A stretch of DNA of 64,000 nucleotides from Cenococcum geophilum 1.58 (Eukaryota; Ascomycota; Dothideomycetes; Gloniales; Gloniaceae), in assembly GCA_001692895.1 (NCBI GenBank), contig KV748191.1, forward strand, positions 2,232,001 to 2,296,000, written 5' to 3'. The notes under the pieces were generated by a model. The model made no database searches. It was not told the origin of the DNA and saw only the letters and a program-made list of their open reading frames with translations. The stretch's first letter is position 1, and each line of letters starts with the position of its first letter. Below, piece after piece: positions 43,205 to 55,400 of this stretch. Position numbers and translations under genes: made by a program.

Positions 43205-46200
43205 AGTTTAACTCTATAAGGGCTCCTATAGAGGATTAGGTATAAAGTCTCTACTTAGGCCCAGTTTCTGTAGGTTTATATAGTAAAAGTTATTAATTAG
43301 GTCCTTTATATTTTTAAAGTCTTCCTATAGTTACTATTCTAGCTAATCTATATTAAATCCTGTGTATATAGCTCTATAGTAGAGCTATTATCCTTTACCT
43401 TTACTAAAGTATTTAAAATTAATAATTTGTTTAACGGTCTACTCCTTATAGTTCTTATCTTTATTCTTATCTCAGATTAGTACTAATAGGGGTTTAGGCT
43501 ATATTTGCCCTAATAAGAGGTTAAGCTAATAGAGGTGTAGTAGCTATAGGTAAAATATAGGCTATATCCTATAGGTAGCTAGGGTAGGTAAGAGTTCTAG
43601 CTTATATACAGCTCCCCTATTAATAACTTATTTAATTAGATAGGGGCTAAGGTTCTTATAATTAAGTGACTTTATAGGCCTCTACGTAGAGATATTATAT
43701 ATATTTAGCTATACCTAGTCGCCAACACGTATCTCCAGTGGTGGCGTTTTATAATAGTTAGCGAAGTAGGCCTGCTTTACTTAAGCCTAGGCCATTTTCC
43801 CCTTATAGTAATTGAGTAGAATTTTTATATGGTCTATATACTGGTCGGTAAGTAGTATCTTAAGGCGTTTTCTATATAGTAGTTTTTTATTAATAGGTTC
43901 TAGTGGTTCTATACCAGATTAGGGGTAATAACCCTTACTTATAAAGAACGGGGTAAGTCCTATAGTAGTTAAGACGTAGTTATTTGCTGTAAATTTACCT
44001 AGTAGGAGTTAATCTACCTAGTTATTTTAACTATAGGCGACTACCTATTATAGGTACGCTTTTATGCTGGCATTAGTGTTTTTTAGTTGCCTAGTAGTTT
44101 TATAGTAAAAGGGTATAGATATCTTAACGGAGATACTAAGGCGTTAGTAGATTTGTCTTTATATATTAGAGTTAAATTATATACCTCAGTTAGACGTAAT
44201 TAAGTTAGGTAGCCTATATAGTTAGTAAACTTTATAGAGAAAGGCGTTAGTAATGTCACTAACGGCTATGCCTTTAGTTAGGACGTAGTGGCGCTTTTTT
44301 ATAAGTTGGTATATTATTATAAGGATGTTCTTATAGGTACGGCTATATCGTTTATAGGGTAGTAGGTTAATAACAAAATCTATAGCTATATCTGCCCATC
44401 GTTATATAGGTACTAGTAGAGGGTATAGTAGTCCTTAGTACTTTATATTAAAGGCTTTAGCGCGCTTATAACCGTAATAGGTACCTATAAAGTATTTAAC
44501 TAAGTCTATTATTTCTATCTAGAAGTAATATTAGCTAAAAAGCTTATAGCTTCCTCTTTTACTTAGGTAGCCGCTTAATCGGAGGTTATAGGCTATTTAG
44601 ATTAGTTGCCGTTATAGATTTTTTAAGTTAGGGATAAATAGGCGGCCTCTATAATAAAACCTATTCTCTTTTACTTTTAAGGCTACTATATTAATTTAGC
44701 CTAAGCTTTAAAGGTTAGTAGGTAGCGTATAGGCGCTAGCTGTCTTTACGGTAATAAGTTAATATAGTAATAGGTTAATAGAGGCGTTATATACCATAGT
44801 AATAGGCTTATTAATTTTGGGAGGTAACTCTAGTTCTATAGTATAAAGCTAGGGTATAGTTAGCTTTATTATAGGTAGTATACCTAAGGCCAAATTTTGT
44901 ACTTTTAAGATTGTTTATTGTTAGAACTAATTATAGGGGTTATCTTTAAACTAAGGAAGGTTTTACGAGCGATATATTAGGCTATTAGGTTTAGTACCTT
45001 ATACTCCTAATCTATACGCAATTTTAAAGTTAAAACTAAAGAGGAACTTGTTCTAATATGCTTAGCGTTAATTTAGCTACTTTATAGTTATAAAGTACTT
45101 AAGGTTACGATAGTCTGCAAAGACTTTAATTAGCTAGTTAGGCTCTACTAAGGAGAGTTTTAGTTAAAATTCTTTAAACGCTTATATAATTATAAAGAGT
45201 TCTTTATTATAGATCTTATAGTTATACTCTTATAGTGTAAGCTTAGATAAGTAAAATATAACTAGGTAAAGGAGACTGTTATCGCTTATCTAGAAAAGGA
45301 TGCCTATATTAACGTAGTCTAAGGAGTTAGTTTTAAGGTAGAGTTGTTATCCTAGTATAAAGTAAGCTAGGATAGGTGCTTTAGTAAAGGCATTTTTAAG
45401 GTTTTAGAATGCCTTCTTATATTTAGGCGTCTAGGTAAAGCGTAGGTACGTTTTTCTTTCTTTTATAGAAAGGCCCTTTGTTTATATTATTGCTGTAAAT
45501 AGTACTACTATGCCTAAGAAGTTGTATATAAATTTCTAATAGAAGTTAGTAAAACTAAGGAAGGTTTATACGTCCTTAATACAGTTAGGGGCTTGCTATT
45601 TAGTAATTATATATACCTTCTTAGGGTCTATATAGACACCCTTAGTAGTAATAATTAGTTTAAGGTATTTTACTTTTATAACTAAGAATTTACATTTCTT
45701 TAAATTAATATAAAGTCCTACGTCCCTAAGGCGCTATAGGACTTTTTAAACGTGTTCGGTATACTTAGAGGGGTTATTACTATAAATAAGTATGTCGTCT
45801 AGGTACGTAAAGCAGAAGTCATTAAGGTAGTTTTATAAGGCGTTATTAATATAGCTTTAAAAGGTGCCTGGGCCGTTATATATGCTAAAGGGTATAATAG
45901 TATATTTAAATTAGCTAAAGCATAATGCGAATACGGTTTTTTATTTATTACCTTTCTATATTTAGAGATAGTTAAAGGCGGTAATAATATTAAGCTTAGT
46001 ATAGATTTTAGCTTAACTAAGCCGCTTAAGGGTCTTATATATAAGTAGTACTAGGTATTAGTTTTTAATTATAGTAGCGTTAAGTCCTCTATAGTTAATA
46101 TAGAATTAAATACCTTCTTTTAGCTTCTTAGCGAGAAGGATAGGGGCGGCTATTAGTAATATGCTAGGATAAATAAATCCTTTATTAAGGTGCTCGTTAA

Positions 46201-48281
46201 TATACTTTTTTATAACTAAAAGTTTATCTTTTAATATTAGGTAAGGTCTCTTATAAGGTAGTATTTTTTCTTATTTAATATTAATAGTATAGTTATTAGG
46301 TTAATATAGGGGGAGTATATCTGCGCTCTTTTATAAGTATATGTTAGTAAAGTTATAGTACCTCTTAGGGAGGAGCTTACGGAGTTCTTTATTAGTAAGT
46401 CTTTTTTTAAGCTTTATAAACTTTTTAAAGTCTAAAGGTAAAAGTCCGTAGAGTTCTATAGGGGCGTTATCTTTTAAAAGGTTAACTATATCTATCCTAT
46501 TACTATAGAGGACGTAGTCCTATTCTTTATTAAGCTTATATAATTATAATTAGGAAGCTATAGTAACGGTTTAGCCTTTTTTATATGCTATATAGTAGAA
46601 GGCTAGGGCACTTATATAGTAGTAATTAGTTATAGGTAGAGTAATAAGGGGTCCCTTAGGTTAATATCCTAGGGAGTAAATAGAGGTGGCTAGGCTATAC
46701 CCTAGGTAAGTCTCTCTGCAGTATTTAAAGTTAAAGGTTACTTCTCTCTTCTTTTAGTTAATGGTAGGGTTATATTATTTAAGCTAGTTTATTTTAAGGA
46801 TAATAGGGTAGTTAGTAAGTAGTATAATATAGGCCTAGAGTTCTTTTTAGTGCCCATTTATATCTAGGTAGAGTTATACTATATAGGTAATCTTCTATAC
46901 GGTATAATTACTATTAGTGAGTTATAGGGCGCGGGCTTTAGTAAGGGGTAAGGTAGGTAGGTTATAAGTACGTACAAATTAGGTATCTATAAATTTATTA
47001 ATAGCTCCGCAATTAATTACAGAACGGCTTTTATATTATTTTTTAGTAGTAGTTCCTATTATAAGTTAACCTATTTATTTCCGTCTATTTATCTTTATAG
47101 AGTTATTTATTAAATAAGCTAATATATAGATCCCTCTATCGTTAGGGCGTCCTAGCCTACGACTTAGGGTTAGGGCTTAGCATTTTCTATTTCCGTATCC
47201 AACTTTACTGCTATTACTGCACTTTTATTTTATATAGTAGTAGTATATAGCAATATATTTAGTATTTAGGGTATTAGATTAGGTATTAGGTAGTAGCTAC
47301 TAAATCTAGCTATTAGGCAGTTTAGGTTATTATAATAATAGCCTTTTTAACGGCATCTATAGTAGCGTCCTAGTTTCTAAAGTAGCTCGCGCTTTCTATC
47401 TAGGAGTTTTTATAGGAAGGTTGGTATAAAGAAATTAATATTAGTTCCGGTAGTACTTAAGGTAGTAGGTATTAGTGGCTTAGTATATATAGGTTTAGTA
47501 GGCCCGGGGGGCTTCTATAGAAAGGTCTTTAGGTAAGAGTTAGTAATAGTAATTTAATTTAGTTATTATTTAATCTTCTATAAAGCTACTACTATATTAT
47601 AAATATTGTTATAGTTATAGCTAGCGGCTACGTAACTAAGGTAATAAGTAACTTTTTTAAAGAGGTCCTTTTAGTTATTAGTATTGTCTTAGGTAAGGGC
47701 TCTGGTATATTCCTAGAATTTAATATAAAATTTATTAAATAATTCGGTAGGGCTTATCTTTAGGGTATGTAGTTTAGCTTAGTTAGTGGCTAGTAGGTTA
47801 TAGTAGCGGTATATTAGGTTAAAATTATTAAGGACTTTTTAGTGGGATTGCTACTTTTAGGGGCTACTAGTTTCTTATTAGGCGAAGAGTCTATTAAATA
47901 GTATACCCTTTATTCGCCCGATAATATAGCTAATCTTAATATCTTCTATAGGAAAAAGGTAGGCGCTCTAAGTTAGTTTCTTACGGATTTATATTTTCTA
48001 GTAGCTATATTCCTTGCGGTTTCCCTAAAAGACTAGGGGATTAAGGTAGCGTATATTAGACCCTACGGTAGTAGTTTAGGTCTAATTATTATGGCTTTTA
48101 TTATTACTGCTTTAGTAGGGGTTCCTATTAGGTAAAGCTGCTTAGCGCTAGCCCTCTATTAAACATTAAGTAAGTAAAGTTGCTAGGGGCGTAGAGACTT
48201 AGGTAGCGTTATATATAGTAAAGAGATATCTAGCATTATTATAAATATGCTTATTAAGCTAAGATTATAGGTATTTAATTA
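43205..48281 (-). pseudogene. Chromovirus gag-pol, main part (element H)
   Basis: Minus-strand polyprotein nearly collinear with G (53020-58090). The 3' end (43210-43430) carries the chromodomain-like C-terminus. Integrase lies near 44700-44150. RNase H lies near 45400-45000. The RT palm near 46250-45600 has the same blocks as G, such as KKYINEHLNKGFIYPS and AAPILLAKKL. Gag with its zinc-knuckle region lies near 48280-47000. It is more heavily RIP-mutated than G. The 14 bases 48268-48281 are the left TSD of J, and gag continues on the other side of J at 51688. Confidence 0.88.
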
Positions 48282-51200
48282 GTAGTAGATTTAATTTACC
48301 GTCCGACCCGGTCCCCCTAATGGGTCTACGCAGACTAATTCCTATAGTAAAACCCCAATATACACTGAGAAAAACCCATTTTTAGGTGAATAAAAAACCC
48401 CCAAGGGAAACGTGAGAGGTAATACTCTAGATAGCCTCCGTACTACATTAACGGGAGGAAAAACACCGTTAGGTTACTGCTTTAAGACTCCTTACAGGAG
48501 TGTCTAAATACCTATCTTGCCCTTATCTGCCATTTAAACCATCTTTACCACGTCTATATGTTGCCTATCTAAAGTTGTATGCCTATCCCTAGCTCCTTTT
48601 CCAAGTCTCCTATAAATATCTCTTAATAAATAACACTTGCGTTCCGCCCGGGCCTGTATGCTAAGGTCTCTTATCTACTCCTCTATTAAAGGGTTTCTAC
48701 AACGGGGTGTATATAACTTGGTATCGCTTTTGCCCTAGGGCCTAACCCTAGGCCCTTATACCTATTTGTAAGGTATAAAAGGACAATCTAGTATTTAATA
48801 GGGGGCCCAATCCCTATAACTAGATACCTAGGTTGCCGGATAATGTTGAAATAAGGGGCCTTTGCTACGCTTAGGGCGCGGATTGCGTGTGTATGTGTAT
48901 ATGGATGCTATGCGGTATATATAGTATTTATAGGAGGGAGGGGGTACGCCGAAGGAATGGTACTTGTCGATTTGATATCCAAATATATACGTTAGAGACG
49001 TAATAGTGGTGTTCAAACTTTTTAGCTAAGGCTCACCCCTTAGTGGAAAGTCTTTGCACCACCACTACGTCGCTACGCAGGCGCTGCGCAGCTGTATATA
49101 CGTCTTTACGTTCGCTCTGGTAGTCTATTAACACGACTAGAATATATATGCATTGTAAAACTACTATATATAGCAAGTTTGCCTAAACTGCTTACCTAGT
49201 TCCTTGCTACGGTTAACGTAGTAGCTAGTAGACAAAGCTAGCTCCTACCCGTGTGCACCTAATTTGCTCTATAAGCCTATCCTTACAGCCTACCCCTGCC
49301 TAGATAAACCAACACACGTATCCGTCCTTTTGGGCTATATAGACAGTGTCGTTAATAAGGTATTAATCCTTCCTCTAAGACAGGTCCACCAGGGGTCAGA
49401 GCCTAGTAAAGGGGTAAGGTCCCTAGAGTCGTCCGTCGCTACTATTATATACCACGCCCCACAGCCGTTATCTAGCTGCTTCGCATTACCTATAACGCTC
49501 TTATAACAACAGGCTGACTGTGTCTTATAGGCGCGGGCCTAGATAACTCAACGCCGCGCAGCTATCGTCCCTTAGCCGCCTACTAACCAAACTTATTATC
49601 CTCCTATCTTAACTAACACCTACATCTAAGTCCGTTCTAGCCTACCTATGTAGGTTCGTCCTAGCTCTTTCTTAGTCCGTTTTAGATTAACGTCGCCACC
49701 TAGAGAAGGGTGCCCCTAGCTCTTTCTTAGTCCGTTCTAGATTAACGTCGCCGCCTAAAGAAAGGTTAACGCCGCTGCGTAGAAAGGGAGGATTAACGTC
49801 GCTAAATGTGGTTAATGGTGTTGAGATTCTTCCTGTGCCCTCGCTATAGGTATAGTCTTAGAGCGGAATAAGTATAGAGGTGCCCTATTGTCTCCTTAGA
49901 TTCCTATTACTTCTACTAATAAATATAAGCGCTGGCTTATAGCCCTAGGTAAGTGCCTAGGTAGAGAGACGTTAGTAGGTAGTTATATATTAGCTAGTAA
50001 TATAGTAGAGTTCTATATACCTACTTATCTAAGCCTCTACCTCGGTTTTCTAGTGCTTTGTCCTAGCCTATAAGTAGTTAGCTGCCACCACTAATAATAT
50101 AGGGAGTTTTACCAGTTCTTTCGGATATCTTATATCTAGTTAGTCTACCCCCCAGCAGTCTGTATAAGAGTTTCCTCCTAGAGTTGGTACGCTTTTATAC
50201 GGCTTAGGAGCCTTCTATAGCCTCTAGTTTTACGCCTTTCTTTATTATTTCTGCCAGTATAGGTATAAGCTACCATTTGTAGGGGTTGTAACTCCCATCT
50301 TATATACCTACTGGCGTAATTCTACAAGGGCGTTGTGGCTGTATCCTATATATAGTTAGGTATACCTTTTACGGTTAAGGCCCAGCCAAAACCTCTCCCG
50401 CCTAAGTAACTCCTATTTACTTTATAAGCATATCTTACTAATATACCGTCCTAGCGAAGCGAACGGTTCCGTCTATTAATATACCAACACGCGTATCCAT
50501 TCTCTTAAGCTACGTAGTAATCTCTTCGGCTAGGACGTAATCCTACCTACCTACTAGGTGCACTAGGGGTTAGAGCCTAGTAAAGGGGTAAGGTCCCTAA
50601 AGCCAGTAGTAGCTACTACGCACTACGCCCTATAGGAAGCCAGTAGTAGTATAGGGGCGCTATACCCTATACTACTACCAGTTCCCGTTTCGCGTTACCT
50701 ATAGGAGTCTCCTTATAATAGGCCGACCGTGTCTTATAGGAGGGGGCTATAGACTAGGTCCCGTGCCAGGCGACCTACTTCCCCTCTCCTACTAACTAAG
50801 CTTATATCCCCCCCTTTTATAAGCTAGCCTATATCTCTAACTATTAAGACCTCGTCTAACTGGCCTGTGTTTCCCCTATAGCCTCCCCCATATATATACG
50901 TTAGGTTATATACACTACGCCTATTAAGACCCTCCTATAAGTCACCTGTAGGTCGAACGCCATGGGGCCGCCGAAGCTAGCCTGTGTTTCCGCTGCCCAG
51001 AGCTTTACCCGTGTTTTTACCTCGTTAAGCCGTCTGGTCGCCGTCGCGTCGCTATCACGTCGCTATCGCGTCTGTCGTCTAGGTCGCGCGCACCACGCCT
51101 ATTAAGACCCTCTTCTAAGTCACCTAGGTGTATTAGATACTAGATAGGCCCTCATAGAGGGGCCTTAATAAGTTCTCTAGGCAGGGCCTTAACAAGTTCT

Positions 51201-51673
51201 TCGCGGTGGCTTTAGGGCCTTAATAAGTTTCGTACGAGGTATCTGCGACGCGTTAACCTTAACAAGTTCTTATAAAAAAGGGTTTCCCTACGCCCTTGTC
51301 TTGCGATCTTAGAGCTAGTACAAGCCTAAGGGTGTCCTATTGTACGACTAGAACGCGTCCACGTCGACTAGCTAATAATAAGGCCAGTTTCGGGCCTGGC
51401 TACGAGCCAGGTAGTCGTATATCGGGTGGTTTTCGTATCCCAGTATTCCTTGATAGGCCTCCCTAGGTAGTAGAGCAGGAGCCTTAAGCGGAGGCAGTAA
51501 GGCTCCTAGTATTGTTGAGAGCGATGCTTTATACGATGGTACGCGTCGCGAGCTCAACACCATAGGACCGCGACGACAGCGCTGCATGCGCTGCGGCGGC
51601 TCCCTACTATCGCCTCTGCACTTAGCCATCAAAAGGAACGATTTCCTGATAATGTTTCCACCCGCGGCGACGT
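48282..51673 (-). mobile_element. Element J: unclassified 3.4-kb insertion in H gag
   Basis: Flanked by a perfect 14-bp TSD TAGGTATTTAATTA (48268-48281 and 51674-51687), in the range made by target-primed reverse transcription; G (53002 on) supplies the empty site. On the minus strand the insert ends in ATCTACTAC, a short repeat-like tail, which also suggests a non-LTR element read on the minus strand. No RT, endonuclease or integrase motif was found, so it is either a non-autonomous element or a degraded one. It is less AT-rich than the rest of the window. Internal direct repeats: CAGAGCCTAGTAAAGGGGTA or its variants (49397 and 50574), and CTCTTTCTTAGTCCGTT units (49667 and 49720). Confidence 0.75.
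51372..51632 (-). CDS. Small open frame at the 5' end of J, unknown protein
   Basis: An 86-codon frame starting MMAKCRGDSREPPQRMQRCR, basic and rich in Arg, Pro and Ser, ending LARSQARNWPYY. It starts about 40 bp inside the presumed 5' end of J (minus strand), a natural position for a first ORF. It lies in the least RIP-affected part of J. No domain is recognised and there is no homologue within the window. A chance open frame in GC-rich sequence is possible. Confidence 0.35.
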   Translation of the reverse strand: MMAKCRGDSREPPQRMQRCRRGPMVLSSRRVPSYKASLSTILGALLPPLKAPALLPREAYQGILGYENHPIYDYLARSQARNWPYY

Positions 51674-51687
51674 TAGGTATTTAATTA

Positions 51688-52228
51688 TGCCTTCTCTTTT
51701 AGTAACCGTAGTAATTAGTATAATCTTAGCCTTTTTTAACTGTTAGATGTTGCGTTTAGACACGCGGAGGTTATCTTTAGTTTCTTAATATATATTATTA
51801 GTAAGCGCCTTATAAGCTTATAGGTCTTAGATAATATTATAATCTTAAGTAGTACGCATTTTAGCTTATATAAGCTTTAGGTAGTAGTTTTATAGAAGGC
51901 GATAGTATTTATTAGGGTCTCGTGCTACTATTTTTACAAATATCTTAGCGTTTTGTATTTTAATTTTAATAAATAGTAACCCTTTTATTTACTTATCTGT
52001 AGTTATATAGTTAATAAAAAATAAAATATTATTAGTGTCTATCTCTTTAGGGGTTAAGCCTAAAGCTAATAAATTAAATTCTTCTAGGATTAATTGGTGT
52101 TATAGGTTAAGTATAAATATTAGATTATTCTTTAAGTTTAATATAATAGCTAGTAAGGGATATTGTCTTACTATTATAGGTTCCTTAGAAGTATAAAGTA
52201 AGGTAATTTATAGATACGCTACTTTTAG
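51688..52228 (-). pseudogene. Chromovirus gag N-terminal part (element H)
   Basis: 5' end of H gag, an inverted near-copy of G 52488-53027. It stretches from the TAGTA junction at G (52229-52233) to the J insertion. It contains many CA to TA differences from G. The inverted arrangement with G gag is a by-product of G inserting in opposite orientation. Confidence 0.88.
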
Positions 52229-52233
52229 TAGTA

Positions 52234-52426
52234 TATCACGGAACCCCACCGTAGGGGCCTCTATAGGAGAGCCCCGTGCTCTCGCGTACACCTTACGTAT
52301 AGCTTATATCAGCTACGCGTAGGTATATCACCTCCTTACGCCCTCGACCCTTACGATCGATCGCGTAACGTCTTATAGACTCCTCAAATATATACGCTTT
52401 ATAGCCACTGCCCCCGTCCTATAACA
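52234..52426 (+). repeat. 5' LTR of G
   Basis: 193 bp from TATCACGGAACC to CCTATAACA (from TG...CA). Followed by a leader (52427-52487) that is repeated in reverse at 58573-58641 in H. Confidence 0.94.
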
Positions 52427-52487
52427 TTACGTTACGCCTTTTTTACTACTAACGCTTAGCCTATAACTAATTCTACGTCTCTATAAT

Positions 52488-55400
52488 ACTGCAGGCGCTG
52501 CTAGAAGTAGCGTATCTATAAATTACCTTACTTTATACTTCTAAGGAACCTATAATAGTAAGACAATATCCCTTACTAGCTACTATATTAAACCTACGAC
52601 GCCAATTAATCCTAGGAGAATTTAATTTATTAGCCCTAGCCTTAACCCCTAAAGAGACGAACACCGATAATATCTTATCTTTTATTAACTATATAACTAT
52701 AGATAAGTAAATAAAAGGGCTACTACCTATTAAAATTAAAATATAAGACGCTAAGATGTTTATAAAAATGGTAGTATAAGACCCTAATAAATACTACTAC
52801 CTTCTATAGAACTATTACCTAAAGCTTATATAAGCCGAGATGCGTATTACCTAAGATCGCGATATTATCTAAGACCTATAAGCTTATAAGGCACTCGCCA
52901 ATAATATACATTAAAAAACTAAAAATAACCTCCGTATATCTAAACGTAATGTCTAATAGTTAAAAAAGGCTAAGATTATACTAATCGCTACAGTTACTAA
53001 AAGAGAAGGCATAATTAAATACCTATAATCTTAGCTTAATAAGTATATTTATAACAACGCTAGATACCTCTTTACTATATATAACGCCACCTAAGTCTCT
53101 ACGCCCCCGGTAACTTTACCTACTTAATGCTTAATAGAGGGCTAGTACTAAGTAGCTTTACCTAATAGGAACCCCTACTAAAGCAGCGATAATAAAAGCT
53201 ATAATAATTAAACCTAAACTACTATTGTAGGGTTTAATATACGCTACCCTAATCCCCTAGTTTTTTAGGGAGACTGTAAGAAATATAGCTACTAAAAGAT
53301 ATAAATCCGTAAGAAACTAACTTAAAGCGCCTACCTTTTTCCTACGGAAAATACTAAGATCGGCTATATTATTGGGCGAATAAAGGGTATACTGTTTAAT
53401 AGACTCTTCGCCTAATAAAAGACTAGTAGCTCCTAAAAGTAATAGTTCTACTAAGAAGTCCTTAATGATCTTAACCTAATATACCGTAATTATAACCTAC
53501 TAGCCACCAACCGAGCTAAACTACGTGCCCTAAAGATAAGCCCTACCGAATTATTTAACGAATTCTATATTAAATTCTAGGAATATACTAAAGCCCTCGC
53601 CTAAGATAATACTAAAGACTAGAAGGACCTCCTTAAAAAAGTTACTTATCGCCTTAGTTATATAGCCGCTAGCTATAACTATAACAATGTTTATAATATA
53701 GTAGCAGCTCTACGGAAGATTAAATAACAACTAAATTAGATTGCTATTGCTAACTCTTACCTAAAGACCTTTCTATAGAAGCCCTCCGGGCCTACTAAAC
53801 CTATATATACTAAGCCACTAACGCTTACTACCTTAAGTACTACCGGAACTAATATCGATTTCTTTATACTAACCTTTCTATAAAAACTCCTAAATAGAGA
53901 GCGCGAGCTACTCTGGAAATTAGGACGCTGCTATAAATACTATTAAGAAGGCTATTATTGTAATAACCTAAACTACCTAATAGCTAGGTTTAGTAGCTGC
54001 CGCCTAATACCTAACCTAATACCCCAAACACTAAATATATCGCTATATACCACTACTATATAAGATAAAGACGTAGTAATAGCGGTAAAGTTAGATATAG
54101 AAGCGGAAAATGCTAAGTCCTAGCCCTAAGTTGTGGGTTAGGACGCCCTAATAATAAAGGGATCTATATATTAGCTTGCTTAATAGATAACTCTATAAAA
54201 ATAAATAAACGGAAATAGATAGTTTTACCTATAATAGGAACTACTGCTAAAAAATAATATAAAAGCCGTTTTATAATTAATTGCGGAGCTATTAATAAAT
54301 TTATAGATACCTAATTCGTGCGTACTTATAACCTACCTACCTTACCCCTTACTAAAGCCCGCGCCCTATAACTTGCTAACAGTAATTATACTATATAAAA
54401 GATTACCTATATAGCATAACTTTACCTAAATATAAATAGGCACTAGGAAGAACTCTAGGCCTATATTATACTACTTACTAACTACTCTATTATCCTTAGA
54501 ATAAACTAGCTTAAATAATATAACCCCGCCATTAACTAGAAGAAGAGAGAAGTAACCTTTAACTTTAAATACTATAAAGAGACTTGCCTAGGGTATAGCC
54601 TAGCCACCTCTATTTACTCCCTAGGATATTAACCTAAAGAACCCCTTATTACCCCACCTATAACTAACTGCTACTATATAAGTGCCCTAGCCTTCTACCG
54701 CATAGTATATAAGAAAGGCTAGACCGTTACTATAGCTTCTTAATTATAACTATATAAGCTTAATAAAGAATAAGACTATATCCTCTATAGTAATAGGATA
54801 AATATAGTCAACCTTCTAGAAGATAACGCCCCTATAAAACTCTACGAACTTTTACCTTTAAACTTTAAAAAGTTTATAAAGCTTAAAAAAGGACTTACTA
54901 ATAAAAAACTCCGCAAGCTCCTCTTTAAGAGGTACTATAACTTTACTAATATGTGCTTATAAAAGAGCGTAGATATACTCCCCCTATATTAACCTAATAA
55001 CTATACTATTAATATTAAATAAGGAAAAATGCTACCTTATAAAAGACCCTACCTAATATTAAAAGATAAACTACTAGTTATAAAAAAGTATATTAACAAG
55101 CACCTTAATAAAGGATTTATTTATCCTAGTATATTACTAGCAGCTGCCCCTATCCTTCTCGCTAAGAAGCTAGAAGAAGGTATTTAATTCTATATTAACT
55201 ATAAAGGACTTAACGCTATTACAATTAAAAACTAATACCCAGTACCGCTTATATGTAAGACCCTTAAGCGGCTTAGTTAAGCTAAAATCTATACTAAGCT
55301 TAATATTATTACTGCCTTTAACTATCTTTAAATATAGGAAGGTAATAAATGGAAAACCGCATTTGTATTGCGCTTCGGCCAATTTAAATATATTATTATA

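Noticed and set aside
49264-49506. 80-codon plus-strand frame and the minus frame 48828-49016 in J
   Set aside because: No motif; J is read on the minus strand by its tail; part of the first lies in an internal repeat of J.
55170-55382. Minus-strand 70-codon frame in G
   Set aside because: Antisense to the RT domain of G.
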